Shown piece by piece: positions 23,001 to 29,659 of a stretch of 64,000 bases of DNA. Positions within the stretch are counted from its first letter, which is position 1. Every line of letters begins with the position of its first letter. Both the position numbers and the translations under genes were made by a program. A model generated the notes under the pieces. The model was not told where the DNA came from and made no database searches. It saw only the letters and a program-made list of their open reading frames with translations. This stretch comes from Cristatella mucedo (taxonomy: Eukaryota > Bryozoa > Phylactolaemata > Cristatellidae). The stretch is taken from assembly GCA_009760855.2 (NCBI GenBank), contig WPIO01000030.1, positions 4,473,001-4,537,000 of the forward strand, given 5' to 3'.

Positions 23001-25448
23001 TACACTGCAGCTGACGCCGCTCAGCTCGATCCGCTGCACTCTTGCCCTGCGAGCAGGTGACACCCACTGGCCACAAGAGCAGGCAAACAAGAGCAACGGT
23101 CAGAAAACCGGTGCACTTTTCTTGGGACACAACTCGAGCATTAAGAAAGCCCATGCGTACTCACAGAACCGAGTTAGTTCGTAAATGGCTGCAGCACTCA
23201 GGTCCTTGGCAGAAGGGCTGTAGTTATTCCCAATTGAGTCACTTGGACTCCGAAAGTGCTTCTGCTCCTTGTGAGGAGCTGCAAGCGTGAATGCACCCGG
23301 CTCCAGTACTTTTGGGTACTCACTGAAGGCCGGCTACAATGAAATAGAGGTATGTTACATACAATGTGACGGTTCTAGTTTGCAAACCATAAGGCGAAAG
23401 TCTTGCACAGGTAGCTGACAGGGCCTAGGCAAGTCCAAACCGTGAGCAGTGGTAACAAGTGCAAATGAAAAAATGAAGCAAATAACCGTGACACGTGCTG
23501 GCGCAGCAAGAGAAGCTGACGGCGGCTGCTGCACTTGCTGGCGTTAGTGTTCTGCCATGCCAAACTAGCTAGTTGAGCTCTGGCAAGAGACCTGCTGCTG
23601 CTCGACTACCGAAGCCTCTCTTCCTCTAAATTAGCTTGGTTCGTGGAGCTGTGCACACCTGCACGATAGAGCAGTATCAAAGCTGGGCCGAAAATGCACC
23701 GTACAAGTTTAATGCCACACCGAACTAGAAAGAGAACAAACCTGCCCATCTGCCAGTCGAGATGCATTCTCTGTCCAGAGAACATGTACTCGGCACTGAG
23801 AGCAATCTTTTTTCATCTATTGCATGCTCATACATGGTGGACACTAATGATATTGCCACAGGACATCCCTGTTGAACTCCTCGCTCAACCGATCACGTCA
23901 ATTCAACCACTCGTGGCTCTAGATGAGTCTGGCTGACTTTTGGGTTCGACAATCGCTATTAGTTACAGCACTACCAGCTTGACTGCATGTTGTCTGCAGG
24001 GACCATGCTACTTGATCTTCACCGATGGACTGCTATTGCAGGGATCTCTGCCTGACTAAGCCGTTCTGTCTCAGGAGTCACCGAGGCACGACTGCCATTG
24101 TTGATGCTTTGCTATCCCACTTCGCCACACTGCCACATTTTGCATACAAGGCATTGCTGAGAGCCCCCAGCATCTGTCAGTTGTACTTGTGAGAAATAAA
24201 TCTCGCATTAATGATGAGTGCACGAGAGCCTGCACAGTGTAGCTCATGATCTTTTCATGATTCTACACTCAGAACAGCTAATTAGATTTTCTTCTCGTGC
24301 CTTTGCATGAGACAATTGGACTGGTAGTAGTCTCGGACAGCAGTACTCATTAAAACCTTGGCCTTTAATTAGGCAGCAACATTAATTAAGCATAACAGGA
24401 GTCGTTTAAAGCAAGAAACACAGCAATCGGCTTGCACTACTAAAACAGAGAAACCCTGCCAATTGGCTGCACAGTCTAGCCACAGACTAACGTCTTAGCT
24501 TTGAAGCTTGCAGGACTGTGTGCTGCATAGCTTGGGTTTTGGCTGTGCAATCGCTCTTAAAGATCAAGTCAAAAGCCATGTACACATGAGTAGAAGAACA
24601 CAGCGGCCGTTGCAGCCAGACACAAATATAGGACTGCTCGCGGTGCCTCTTTTTTGTGCAGTGTTTTCACAGCCCACAGCTCAATATTTTGGGCTTTCGC
24701 ATGGGAAGCGAAAGTGTTTGCTCATCATGCCAGTAATTACTGGGCTGCTGCTTAGGACGAAGGGCTGAGTGAGGCCCACCCTGGGCCAAATCAACAATGG
24801 ATGAAAAACAATTCGGCTTTTTGGGGGAGTCCGGTACCGTTTAGGGAGGCCACCGGCTGCGGGAGACATGCAACGAGGGAAGCGCCGACTACTCGCTAGG
24901 AGCTCGGCTCGGTCGCTGCTTGTCTCCAAGTTACGTACACCTGACAAACAGCACGGGCACTGGCCGCATGACAGCTAGCCGGCGGCTAGCCGGCGGCTAG
25001 CCAGCGGCTAGCCAGCAGGTAGCCCGGTTGTGGAATGAGGTAGCAGCAGGCTGGTCAGCCGCTGCACGAGAACGCAGCAGGCACCAGAATCGCGTATAAG
25101 TACACAGCCAATGTGTTGCGACCTCTCGTTAAGGGCGGGCGCTAAATTCTTGTTCATACGCCAAAACGAGCAGTGTAGAGAAGAGCTCGCTTGCATGCTG
25201 CTACAAGCCTACAGGCGGCCTGAGTTTTGCTCCAGAGAATTTGCACATGCTGCTCGCGAGCGGGTAGGCTGCCGGCTGCTTGCGAACGCCGTAGGATCGC
25301 TTTTTAAGAAGTCGCGGGGAGGTGCTTGCGGCTCCAAGCTAATTGGGCTGAGAGCAGTTCAGCGTGCTAGCACTCGAGGCATGCTTGCGTTTGGAGAGCA
25401 GTCCGCCTTTCTTACCTGAGGAGCGCTGAGCGGCGGCAAGTGCGACAT
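479..25448 (-). CDS. Axonemal dynein heavy chain, N-terminal part (split gene, 9 exons seen; 3' part outside window)
   Basis: This gene encodes the tail of an axonemal dynein heavy chain, the ATP-driven motor subunit of ciliary dynein arms. What is seen: nine minus-strand segments with GT/AG borders whose phases agree from the second exon on, giving about 408 residues if the second exon starts at 23267. Early exons are Ser/Pro rich and charged. Later exons carry [20 protein letters not shown], then a W and VP stretch, and then [20 protein letters not shown] followed by ERLGI and a PWH motif. What is known: the sequence before and at the D-Y-V-L-x-D block matches the N-terminal region of axonemal heavy chains, most like the single-headed inner-arm group (DNAH3/7/12). 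Family members are about 4,000 residues, so the linker, AAA ring and microtubule-binding domain must lie left of position 1. Introns hold LINE, SINE and MITE copies. Paralogue assignment is inference; dynein identity is fairly sure. Confidence 0.75.
880..2840 (-). mobile_element. L2-like LINE copy, 5'-truncated, about 2 kb
   Basis: It runs from the 3' tail (hairpin about 945-897) through reverse-transcriptase sequence up to about 2840. Translated pieces on the minus strand include [19 protein letters not shown] (RT motif with P-Q-G-S-V-L-like core), [18 protein letters not shown] and [12 protein letters not shown]. Several frameshifts and stops make it dead. It lies inside the last dynein intron of this window. 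The L2 clade of the CR1 group is assigned from the RT C terminus and the GCGCC/GGCGC tail. Confidence 0.85.
3353..3588 (-). CDS. Dynein heavy chain exon 8 (diagnostic DYVLLD block)
   Basis: The acceptor TTTTTCACCCAG precedes 3588 and the donor GGCCGA|GTATGT follows 3353; 236 bases, phase 0 in and phase 2 out. The frame reads [30 protein letters not shown], then a Pro-rich linker, Y-P-W-H and [15 protein letters not shown]. The D-Y-(V/I)-L-x-D...(E)-R-L-x-I block and the P-W-H are the strongest signature of axonemal dynein heavy chains in this window. The open frame reading past the donor is intron. Confidence 0.82.
3660..4500 (-). mobile_element. L2-like LINE 3' end
   Basis: A degenerate 3' tail at 3735-3660 is followed upstream by frameshifted RT C-terminal sequence ([25 protein letters not shown]). 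It resembles the better preserved copy at 56050-57200. It sits in the intron between dynein exons 7 and 8. Confidence 0.75.
4506..4956. mobile_element. Small non-autonomous DNA transposon (MITE) with terminal inverted repeats
   Basis: The left end reads TA, then CCGTATTTTTATGAGTATAA. The right end, read on the other strand, begins TAACATATTTTTACGAGTAA. So about 25 imperfectly matched terminal bases are flanked by TA on both sides. Inside, TATAAGTCGCA near the left end and TATAAGTTGCA near the right end form a direct internal repeat. No transposase is encoded. TA target duplication suggests the Tc1/mariner-like superfamily; that is inference. Confidence 0.55.
5165..5265 (+). mobile_element. 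SINE remnant: degraded tRNA part joined to LINE-like tail
   Basis: GACCTAGGTCGTGGGTATAAG resembles a degraded B-box region. It is followed within 30 bases by AGAGATTACGTTCTCTTAGG and GCGTTATA, the L2 tail motif. Weakly conserved; called by similarity to the unit at 62875. Confidence 0.4.
5281..5440 (+). mobile_element. tRNA-derived SINE (family A)
   Basis: The head has GGAGGTAAGGTGCTCGC and a perfect pol III B box, GGTTCGAATCC (5332-5342). The body has the family pattern GGCGGTGATAGCCGTTAAGGC, and the end reads CTGTTAAGTCAGC. Near-identical order is seen inverted at 8822-8985, 37236-37409 and 53430-53590. It is not a functional tRNA gene, because the acceptor stem and anticodon arm do not close. 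Confidence 0.75.
5460..5620 (+). mobile_element. L2-like LINE tail only
   Basis: The terminal 160 bases of the element: TTGATATTGTGCATGCTACT, CATATGTAAAGTGC, AGATTAAGCTCTCTGAGGGT, then ATTATTAATATTATTAATT. Severe 5' truncation. It follows the SINE directly. Confidence 0.75.
7311..7449 (-). CDS. Dynein heavy chain exon 7 ([14 protein letters not shown])
   Basis: Clear borders: TTGTTCCTCAG before 7449 and ATTAAG|GTAGGA after 7311. One base completes Arg, then 46 codons follow, ending in phase 0. Key residues are [12 protein letters not shown] and N-R-V-P, matching the known tail pattern of inner-arm heavy chains (Y-Y...G-I-D...V-x-P-...-W...VP) just before the D-Y-V-L block. It joins in frame to the exon at 3588. 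Confidence 0.72.
7905..8045 (+). mobile_element. L2-like LINE tail only
   Basis: Contains TTGATATTGTGCACGTTGCC, AAGAGATTACATTCTCTGAAG and a terminal (ATT)n run. Same tail as at 5460, diverged; lies in a dynein intron. Confidence 0.72.
8822..8985 (-). mobile_element. tRNA-derived SINE (family A), well preserved
   Basis: On the minus strand the head reads GGCTCACTGGGTAAGGCGG (A-box region), then CACGACCTCGGCC with a paired GAGGTCGTG arm. The B box GGTTCGAATCC is at 8923-8913, the body is GGTGGTGATAGCCGTAAACG, and the end is CTGTTAAATCAG followed by TTTATTTATTTAT. It is the best copy of the family in this window. Confidence 0.8.
9130..11145 (+). mobile_element. L2-like LINE copy, about 2 kb, RT region to tail
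   Basis: It begins in the linker before the RT domain ([30 protein letters not shown]) and passes through frameshifted RT sequence (PLKYGV-type block at about 10000, [11 protein letters not shown]-like at about 10190). The C-terminal region is [58 protein letters not shown]. The tail hairpin lies at about 11074-11108, followed by ATT-rich sequence. Multiple stops mean it is inactive. It carries the longest domain coverage on the plus strand. Confidence 0.87.
11800..11875 (-). mobile_element. L2-like LINE tail fragment
   Basis: The tail motif is present in reverse (ATTCATTTATATAGCCTCCT, then CAGGTGCTTCACATATGC), heavily diverged. Low information; called by comparison with other tails. Confidence 0.4.
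11876..12370. other. Intron, no feature seen
   Basis: Unique-looking A+T-rich sequence between dynein exons 7 and 6. Short open frames only; no repeat or RNA gene recognised. Confidence 0.5.
12381..12553 (-). CDS. Dynein heavy chain exon 6 ([15 protein letters not shown])
   Basis: The acceptor lies in CTTTGCAGAG before 12553 (or two bases earlier), and the donor is CCAAG|GTGGTG at 12381. The exon is rich in G+C relative to its surroundings and strongly coding. It reads [17 protein letters not shown], then [20 protein letters not shown] and [12 protein letters not shown], ending in phase 2. AG plus the first G of the next exon gives Arg and runs straight into the [11 protein letters not shown] block. 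This acidic stretch before the RYY block fits the dynein tail; no separate domain is recognised. Confidence 0.65.
12718..12830. repeat. Imperfect (AC)n microsatellite
   Basis: ACAC/ACGC/ACTC dinucleotide-rich tract of about 110 bases with frequent CG and CT interruptions. Open frames through it are artefacts. Confidence 0.9.
13226..13281. repeat. Perfect 28-base tandem duplication
   Basis: Two adjacent identical 28-base units, each beginning GCTTTCGCAAGCCGATCGAG and ending TGTTTTTA (13226-13253 and 13254-13281). Each unit contains the short palindromic core CTTTCGCAAG. A recent duplication, with no divergence between copies. Confidence 0.95.
13628..14020. repeat. Compound (TG)n / TGCC minisatellite
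   Basis: About 390 bases. The first 300 are repeated units of (GT)4-8 followed by GCCT or GCTT; the last 75 are pure (GT)n. The regular GCC interruption makes it a higher-order array and not a plain dinucleotide tract. A preceding TATATATATATA run lies at 13561-13572. All long open frames here are artefacts. It lies between dynein exons 6 and 5. Confidence 0.95.
14395..15265 (-). mobile_element. L2-like LINE 3' portion, decayed
   Basis: The tail motif at 14450-14400 is followed upstream by RT C-terminal pieces: [47 protein letters not shown]-like. Comparable to the copy at 56050 but more diverged. Confidence 0.72.
15713..15767 (-). CDS. Dynein heavy chain exon 5 (55-base small exon, Gln/Ala tract)
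   Basis: A 55-base exon between GCTGCAAAG| (before 15767) and CGG|GTGCTG (after 15713). One leading base completes a Gln codon, then [18 protein letters not shown] follows, ending in phase 0. The alanine run comes from a short GCT repeat. It bridges a phase 2 donor upstream to a phase 0 acceptor downstream, which is the main argument for it. Both splice sites are only moderate, so it is the least secure internal exon. Confidence 0.42.
15900..16990. other. Intron 4 of dynein gene, no feature seen
   Basis: Unique-looking sequence. No coding block with splice sites, no recognised repeat. Confidence 0.45.
16998..17137 (-). CDS. Dynein heavy chain exon 4 (charged helix)
   Basis: A strong pyrimidine tract (TTTTTTCCTCTGCCTCAAG) precedes 17137, and GGCATCA|GTAATT marks the donor at 16998. 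The exon enters in phase 0 and leaves in phase 2. The frame reads [14 protein letters not shown], then [20 protein letters not shown] and DAAAWH, a likely amphipathic helix. It was found only by phase matching and coding character, because the acceptor is the less common AAG type. The opposite-strand 70-codon open frame here is not supported by anything else. Confidence 0.55.
17145..18400. other. Intron 3 of dynein gene, no gene seen
   Basis: Contains only a short (CA)n stretch near 17650-17680. Small open frames lack splice or homology support. Confidence 0.45.
18406..18554 (-). CDS. Dynein heavy chain exon 3 (Ser/Pro-rich tail)
   Basis: The acceptor TTTTTGTAG precedes 18554 and the donor CCGAAG|GTTAAT follows 18406. 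Two bases complete the codon left open by the previous exon; 49 codons follow, ending in phase 0. The frame reads [20 protein letters not shown], then a Ser/Leu-rich stretch ending [10 protein letters not shown]. The composition suits the low-complexity N terminus of a dynein heavy chain. Opposite-strand open frames over the same bases show no coding features. Confidence 0.6.
19050..19440. repeat. G+C-rich unclassified segment with internal direct repeat
   Basis: GGACCACAGCTGTGCAC occurs at 19237-19253 and again at 19330-19346, each followed by a GGCC. The segment is clearly richer in C than its flanks. No coding homology recognised; possibly part of an unknown repeat. Confidence 0.35.
19600..19900 (-). 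mobile_element. L2-like LINE 3' fragment
   Basis: It matches, in the reverse sense, the segment of the LINE between RT C terminus and tail: GTGGGTTTTAAGCTTCTTC, AATGTCGTCAAGTTACGGGG, GAGCTCCAGGCTTCGG. The tail proper is not evident. Confidence 0.6.
20520..21010 (-). mobile_element. L2-like LINE fragment, N-terminal RT part
   Basis: Minus-strand frame reads [20 protein letters not shown], then [18 protein letters not shown], matching the P-I-P-T-x-L-L...I-T-N-I-I-N-x-S-L-A-S-G-H-V-P block of the copy at 31400. An isolated internal piece without 3' tail, so it was broken by deletion or rearrangement. Confidence 0.65.
21064..21107. repeat. Perfect 18-bp inverted repeat (hairpin)
   Basis: TGAGTTCAGCCGGGAGGT (21064-21081), an 8-base spacer, then its exact reverse complement (21090-21107). 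Strong G+C stem in otherwise A+T-rich intron 2 of the dynein gene. Confidence 0.95.
21480..22240. other. Intron 2 of dynein gene, no feature seen
   Basis: A+T-rich unique-looking sequence. No coding or repeat signal I can support. Confidence 0.45.
23165..23278 (-). CDS. Dynein heavy chain exon 2 (tail, Ser-rich)
   Basis: The acceptor is CTTGCAG at 23279 and the donor is a perfect T|GTGAGT at 23165/23164. The open frame reads [18 protein letters not shown], then [19 protein letters not shown], and ends in phase 1, which fits the next exon (T+GG gives Trp). If the CAG acceptor is used, the entry phase does not fit [11 protein letters not shown]. Using CACAAG, 11 bases downstream (exon start 23267), restores phase 0. 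The exon has no function I can name beyond a disordered N-terminal tail. A long plus-strand open frame (22759-23184) partly overlaps it and is taken as a shadow. Confidence 0.55.
23290..24970. other. Intron 1 of dynein gene, no firm feature
   Basis: Mixed composition. A minus-strand open segment at 24947-24681 has a fair acceptor (TTTGTCAG) but does not fit the dynein phases. A 19-base microexon (acceptor CTCCCGCAG, donor AAACG|GTACCG, near 24855-24840) would fit between exons 1 and 2 and is only a conjecture. Confidence 0.3.
24974..25017. repeat. 11-base tandem repeat, four units
   Basis: Units GCTAGCCGGCG, GCTAGCCGGCG, GCTAGCCAGCG, GCTAGCCAGCA, with a fifth decayed unit after them. Each contains the palindrome GCTAGC. 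It lies 400 bases inside intron 1 of the dynein gene, next to the CpG-rich 5' region. Confidence 0.95.
25416..25448 (-). CDS. Dynein heavy chain, likely first coding exon ([11 protein letters not shown])
   Basis: An ATG at 25448 opens 11 codons ([11 protein letters not shown]) that end in phase 0 at a near-ideal donor, CTCAG|GTAAGA (25416/25415). The surrounding 600 bases are G+C and CpG richer than the flanks, as expected for a promoter region. The same frame is open upstream to another ATG at 25721, so a longer N terminus is possible. A start here is favoured because a hydrophobic leader would be odd for a dynein. The junction to the next exon is the weakest link in the gene model. Confidence 0.45.
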
Positions 25449-25449
25449 A

Positions 25450-26100
25450 ATTGCCGGCCTGTGAAGCAATTCAAATTCATTCGGCTGAGCAATAGTAACA
25501 CCCCGATACTGCAAAAGTATCCAGAACGCCAAGCTAACGGTCACAGCAAGAAGCTTTGAAATAAGGCGACTCGGCAGAATCGGCGATGCAAACTTAAGCA
25601 CTCCAAGCAGCGGTAAAAAAATAGAGCGAACGAACGATCTACAGAGCCTGAGAAAGTGACTAGCGAGCAGGAATGCTGCTGCGGCGAGCTGAGAACCGGC
25701 GATCACCTCGCTTCGCTCCATATCTCCTCCGCCGCTCCCGCGCGTAGACGTTAACTGTTTGGTTTAGATCCTAGCTGTTCCGAAGGAGCATGTTCTTCAA
25801 TCTGCCAACAACTCCCATTAGGAGTAGACCGATATAACACCTCTTTTATTATGCAAAGTAGTTGCTTAGGAGATGCCGCCTCAGGCGGAAGTTCCAATGC
25901 GACGCCAGTGCCGGGCAAGAATCGATGAATCCCCAGCAAACTGCCTTGACGAAACAGTTTGCAAGCTCAGCTTAGGTAACGTAGTGCAGCATCTGAGTGT
26001 AGCGTATGCCGGAAGCGGCGACTTGTATATGCTCGGTCGCACGTTCCTAGCAACGGCGATCGACGGCTAGGTAGCAGGATATCATATTACGGTCACTGCC
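25450..26100 (-). promoter_or_regulatory. Probable promoter / 5' region of the dynein gene
   Basis: CpG-rich relative to the window average and immediately upstream of the likely dynein ATG. No TATA box at a clear position. The open frame from 25721 in phase with the start is noted as an alternative N terminus. Assignment is by position and composition only. Confidence 0.3.
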
Positions 26101-26830
26101 AACTCTGCTGCAGACCCGCCTGCAACCCAGTGACCGACAGATCGAAATGTAGGTGATCGGGAGGAAATCCACAAGTGGCGTTTGATTCGAGCGAAATAAG
26201 TCCATAGCAAGAGTACGACAATAGCCTTGTAACTGCTTTTGCAACTGAAGACCCGCTTGAAGAGCAGTGGCTGCAACGGAAACGATACCAACAGAAAATA
26301 ATGGCAATGGTCGATCCGTGAGGGATGCCGATAGAGGTATTCGTAAATGAAGAACGGCCGTTTTAAAAACGAAATGCCGCACACACGCTAAGATGCGCGG
26401 ACTCAGGCGTAAGTCAGTGGGGCTGGGTCTGTCCGAAGGGGCGGGGCAGGTCTGCAGCCGCAGAAAAATTTCCATCCGGAAAAAATAGCCCGAGCACAAA
26501 TAGCCTTCAGCTCTAGAGTCATTGAAGTAGCAGCGGTATCAAAACCGCGACGTTTGAGCATATTGTGGCATAACATAAGCATGTGCCAATTCAATTAGCT
26601 AGTTCACACCTGAAATAAGCTATTAATTAATGCCGTCGGCCGAAGCGAAGCAGTCGTGTACTACATTAGCCAGATTTTGACAGTCGAGATATTTATTTTT
26701 CGCGGTTTCTTCATTATTGTGACTAGAAACGGGTACGGCGATAATCTAGGATTAGTTGACTTAGAGGCAGGAGTCGAAATGGCTAGTGAGTTGTGCTTTA
26801 GGCTTTGAGCCCGGTGGCTGTTGAGCTCAT

Positions 26831-26873
26831 GGCGATAATCCTCGGGCAAAAGTTTCGCCCGAGGATTTGCGCC
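26831..26873. repeat. 11-bp inverted repeat with extended stem
   Basis: AATCCTCGGGC (26837-26847) and GCCCGAGGATT (26857-26867) around a 9-base loop. The outer GGCG (26831-26834) pairs with CGCC (26870-26873) after a 2-base internal bulge. Confidence 0.9.
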
Positions 26874-27269
26874 GGTCGGTAGTTCATAGATGCTCTCTCG
26901 CTAAGCTGTGCGTGAGTTGCACGTTATGGCTATTACTAGATGTCAGAAGCCCTCCATTGCTGTCGCAGAGACTATCGATACGAACTTGTAATCTTGAGAT
27001 ACGGGCACACTTCGTTGCTGCCTTGGTCCGTTGCTGTCAGCATACCAGAGTGCATTTGTGCTGCACCTTCAAGTCGCCAGCCGAAATTCAAAAGCTTAGG
27101 GCTTCACCGACGTGCGTCTGGTGTCGGTAAGGAGGGTGCTGTGCTCCAGTCGGATATTATTGCTACAAGGTATCATATCTTCGGCGATCACGTCATTGAA
27201 CTCATGTCGGACCACAGTAGTCACCTAAAAATGGTTATAAGCCGTGTCTGCGAATCGGTTACTTACTTA

Positions 27270-27685
27270 CATTATTTCGATCTCTTACAAATCCTTTGGA
27301 GACCGTGCATTTAGCTCGTATGCTCCCACAGCCTGGAACTCCCTCCCGACCTGCATCAGAACATCCCCTGACCTGACCACATTTAAAAGAAACTTAAAAA
27401 CATACCTATTTAGGACAGCATTTAGTGGGTCCTTGTGATTCGTCCTCGATGTGCTTATGCGTGCTGACACTGTTCAAGCTGCCACTAACCACATTTGCAT
27501 GCTGACCCAGTGCATGTAACCCCTAACCATGTTATTCATTTTGTTTGTTTTTCAAGCATGATTTTACTTACTATTCTATTGCGTATCACTTTGCAGCAAA
27601 TGTAAAGCGCATAGAAAGAGATTAAGTTCTCTGAGGGCGCTTTATCAAGTGCAATATTATTATTATTATTATTATTATCCAGTGC
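27270..27685 (+). mobile_element. L2-like LINE 3' end, relatively young
   Basis: It encodes [37 protein letters not shown], then stop, followed by the full 3' UTR and a textbook tail: AAAGCGC, AGATTAAGTTCTCTGAGGGC, GCTTTATC, (ATT)n. One of the least decayed tails in the window. Confidence 0.88.
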
Positions 27686-28389
27686 TGTATTACAGTGGCT
27701 CCGGCGGCGGCTGTTCTAGTGGGGTCTCATGGAGACACTGCGAGGACGTCAGCGATACGACGAGACACAATCTTCATTTCTCTGACTGCGTACATATACG
27801 AGAGCTCCACGAATCACAGTAGTCGTCGATGGCTTAACTATTGGCCGCAGGTGCAGAGTACTTTAGTGTCAGGGCGCTTCGCTAATAACAAGACCAACAT
27901 GCATTAGGCGAACACTACGCTGGCCATTTGGTCAGTCCGGTAAGTCCTACAGCCCCTCTGTGAAAGCCTGGTAGGCACCTGAAAATGCTTATCGGGCGTT
28001 TCGGGGCGATGCTAAGGGGTAATTTTTGACACAGGGAGTCGAGATAAGCATTAGTCTTGGCTAGGAAGCCCCGCTTCGTCCCTTCAGTCACCCTTGTGGG
28101 TGGAGGGCGCTTTATCCATCCTAGCCCTCTGCCTAAGCCTTTTCCGGGAAAGTTATTCATTTGTGCATAGGCTGAATTCATCTTATTTTCAAGTCTTCTT
28201 AACTCCCGATAGTCCTCAAGGCTTTTCTTTCTTTGAAATTCTCTTGGCTCTCTATTATTCCAATGTCGTTCCTTATGGGTCTGACCTTCCTTTCCAATTA
28301 TCACCGTCCAACCATCACCTGCAGCTTCGGTGCTCCGCCGAAGAAGCAACTTGTGCTAAACCTTCTTGGTTACGATTGAAGACTTGAAC

Positions 28390-28900
28390 GTAAGTAGTCT
28401 ATACAATACAAGTCTCTTGAACCTAAAGCAAATGTGTCTTTGCTCCATTCAGGATTTGCAAATGCATTCCCTGTTTAGCTTACCCGTTGGGGTTAGTGCA
28501 AGTCTATAGGGATTACATTTCTATCTTCACGTTTGCAAATGAGTATGCAATATCACGATTACAGCCTAGAAACGTGTTCCTTTATTTGGAAATTGATGTA
28601 GTGATAAATTTGGCTGCAGAATTTTATGTGTGCCCTCTGAAAGTTCCCTCTGAAAATCCAAGATGAGACTGACAGCTACAGTTAGTCGTGTGCAACTTTC
28701 GTCTGCACTCCTCATTTAACTACAATTCTCGGAGTTGGCTACTTAGCAACAGCCTTGCTATTCCTTGGTGCTGTAGGGAACATGACTTGTGAGCCAACGG
28801 GGGTCACTAATAAGCAGAGGTCTAACCGTCTTTTTCCTAGTCTTTCCTAAAGCTGTTCTTGATTAAAATATTAAATAGCGTCACGGCAAAATCCTCATAG
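28390..28900. other. Intergenic, no feature seen
   Basis: A+T-rich unique-looking sequence between the dynein 5' end and the VAP 3' end. Confidence 0.4.
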
Positions 28901-28914
28901 TTCAATATTGGAAC

Positions 28915-29025
28915 ACGTCTTAGCCCGGCGGTGAAGTGCTAGCACTTCACCACCTACCTGTACGTTATGGGTTCGAGTCCTTCAGTTGTGGGTTCGAGTC
29001 CTTCAGGTCCAAGTCTTTCTATTCA
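28915..29025 (+). mobile_element. tRNA-like SINE head with duplicated B box
   Basis: TTAGCCCGGCGGTGAAGTGC resembles an A-box region. GTGAAGTGCTAGCACTTCAC (28931-28950) is a perfect 20-base palindrome. TGGGTTCGAGTCCTTCAG, containing a B box, occurs twice (28968-28985, 28989-29006). No matching acceptor stem, so it is not called as a tRNA. Confidence 0.5.
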
Positions 29026-29632
29026 TTATCGCCGGCTTCAAGCGAATTTTAAGCTAATAATGCTCTCTTGTCGCCGTATGAATGAGGCGTAACAGCCTAG
29101 CTTAGCCCATTACACTGCTTGCAAATGGAGCCAGTGGCTCAGAAAACGTGACTACGGTGGCCATGGAATGAAGGCCTTTTTGTCTGAGCCGACGACGAAG
29201 AGTCACTATTGGTTTGAGTGCCAGTACATTAGTACATCAGATCCAAATCTGATTAGTGGGCTTGATAACTTTCCGGGTAGTGGGATTGATAACTTTCCGA
29301 GTTGAAGTCGCAGCATCATCTTTCGTAGAGAAAAGTTAATCGCCCACTGACCCTGCTTACGACTTTTTATTGTCCGCTGTAGTTAAGGTTCACTCCACAA
29401 GATTGTCAATTGATTTGGAATCAGATTTGATTGCATGCATTCATCTGGGATAACAATTTACGTCTTCTGCTCTACTCACAGGCAGTAAAGCACTGCGTCG
29501 ATCCTATGGCCTGGTGACAATGTTTCGGCCCTTCCAGGTTGTCGCCTTGTATAGTGTTCCATGATGGCAATGTGGGTCCACCTTATTGGAATGAGGATCT
29601 ATTGAACAAAAAAACTTCCCACTGCCAGAATT

Positions 29633-29659
29633 GGATTGCGATATGACACATCGCAATCC
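29633..29659. repeat. 10-bp inverted repeat
   Basis: GGATTGCGAT and ATCGCAATCC separated by 7 bases. Intergenic; role unknown. Confidence 0.85.

Noticed and set aside
22759-23184. 141-codon plus-strand open frame, possible first exon ([16 protein letters not shown])
   Set aside because: Its end is antisense to a dynein exon with much better splice and phase support; no domain recognised.
24681-24947. Open segment with acceptor TTTGTCAG ([20 protein letters not shown])
   Set aside because: Entry phase does not match dynein exon 1, and no donor fits exon 2.
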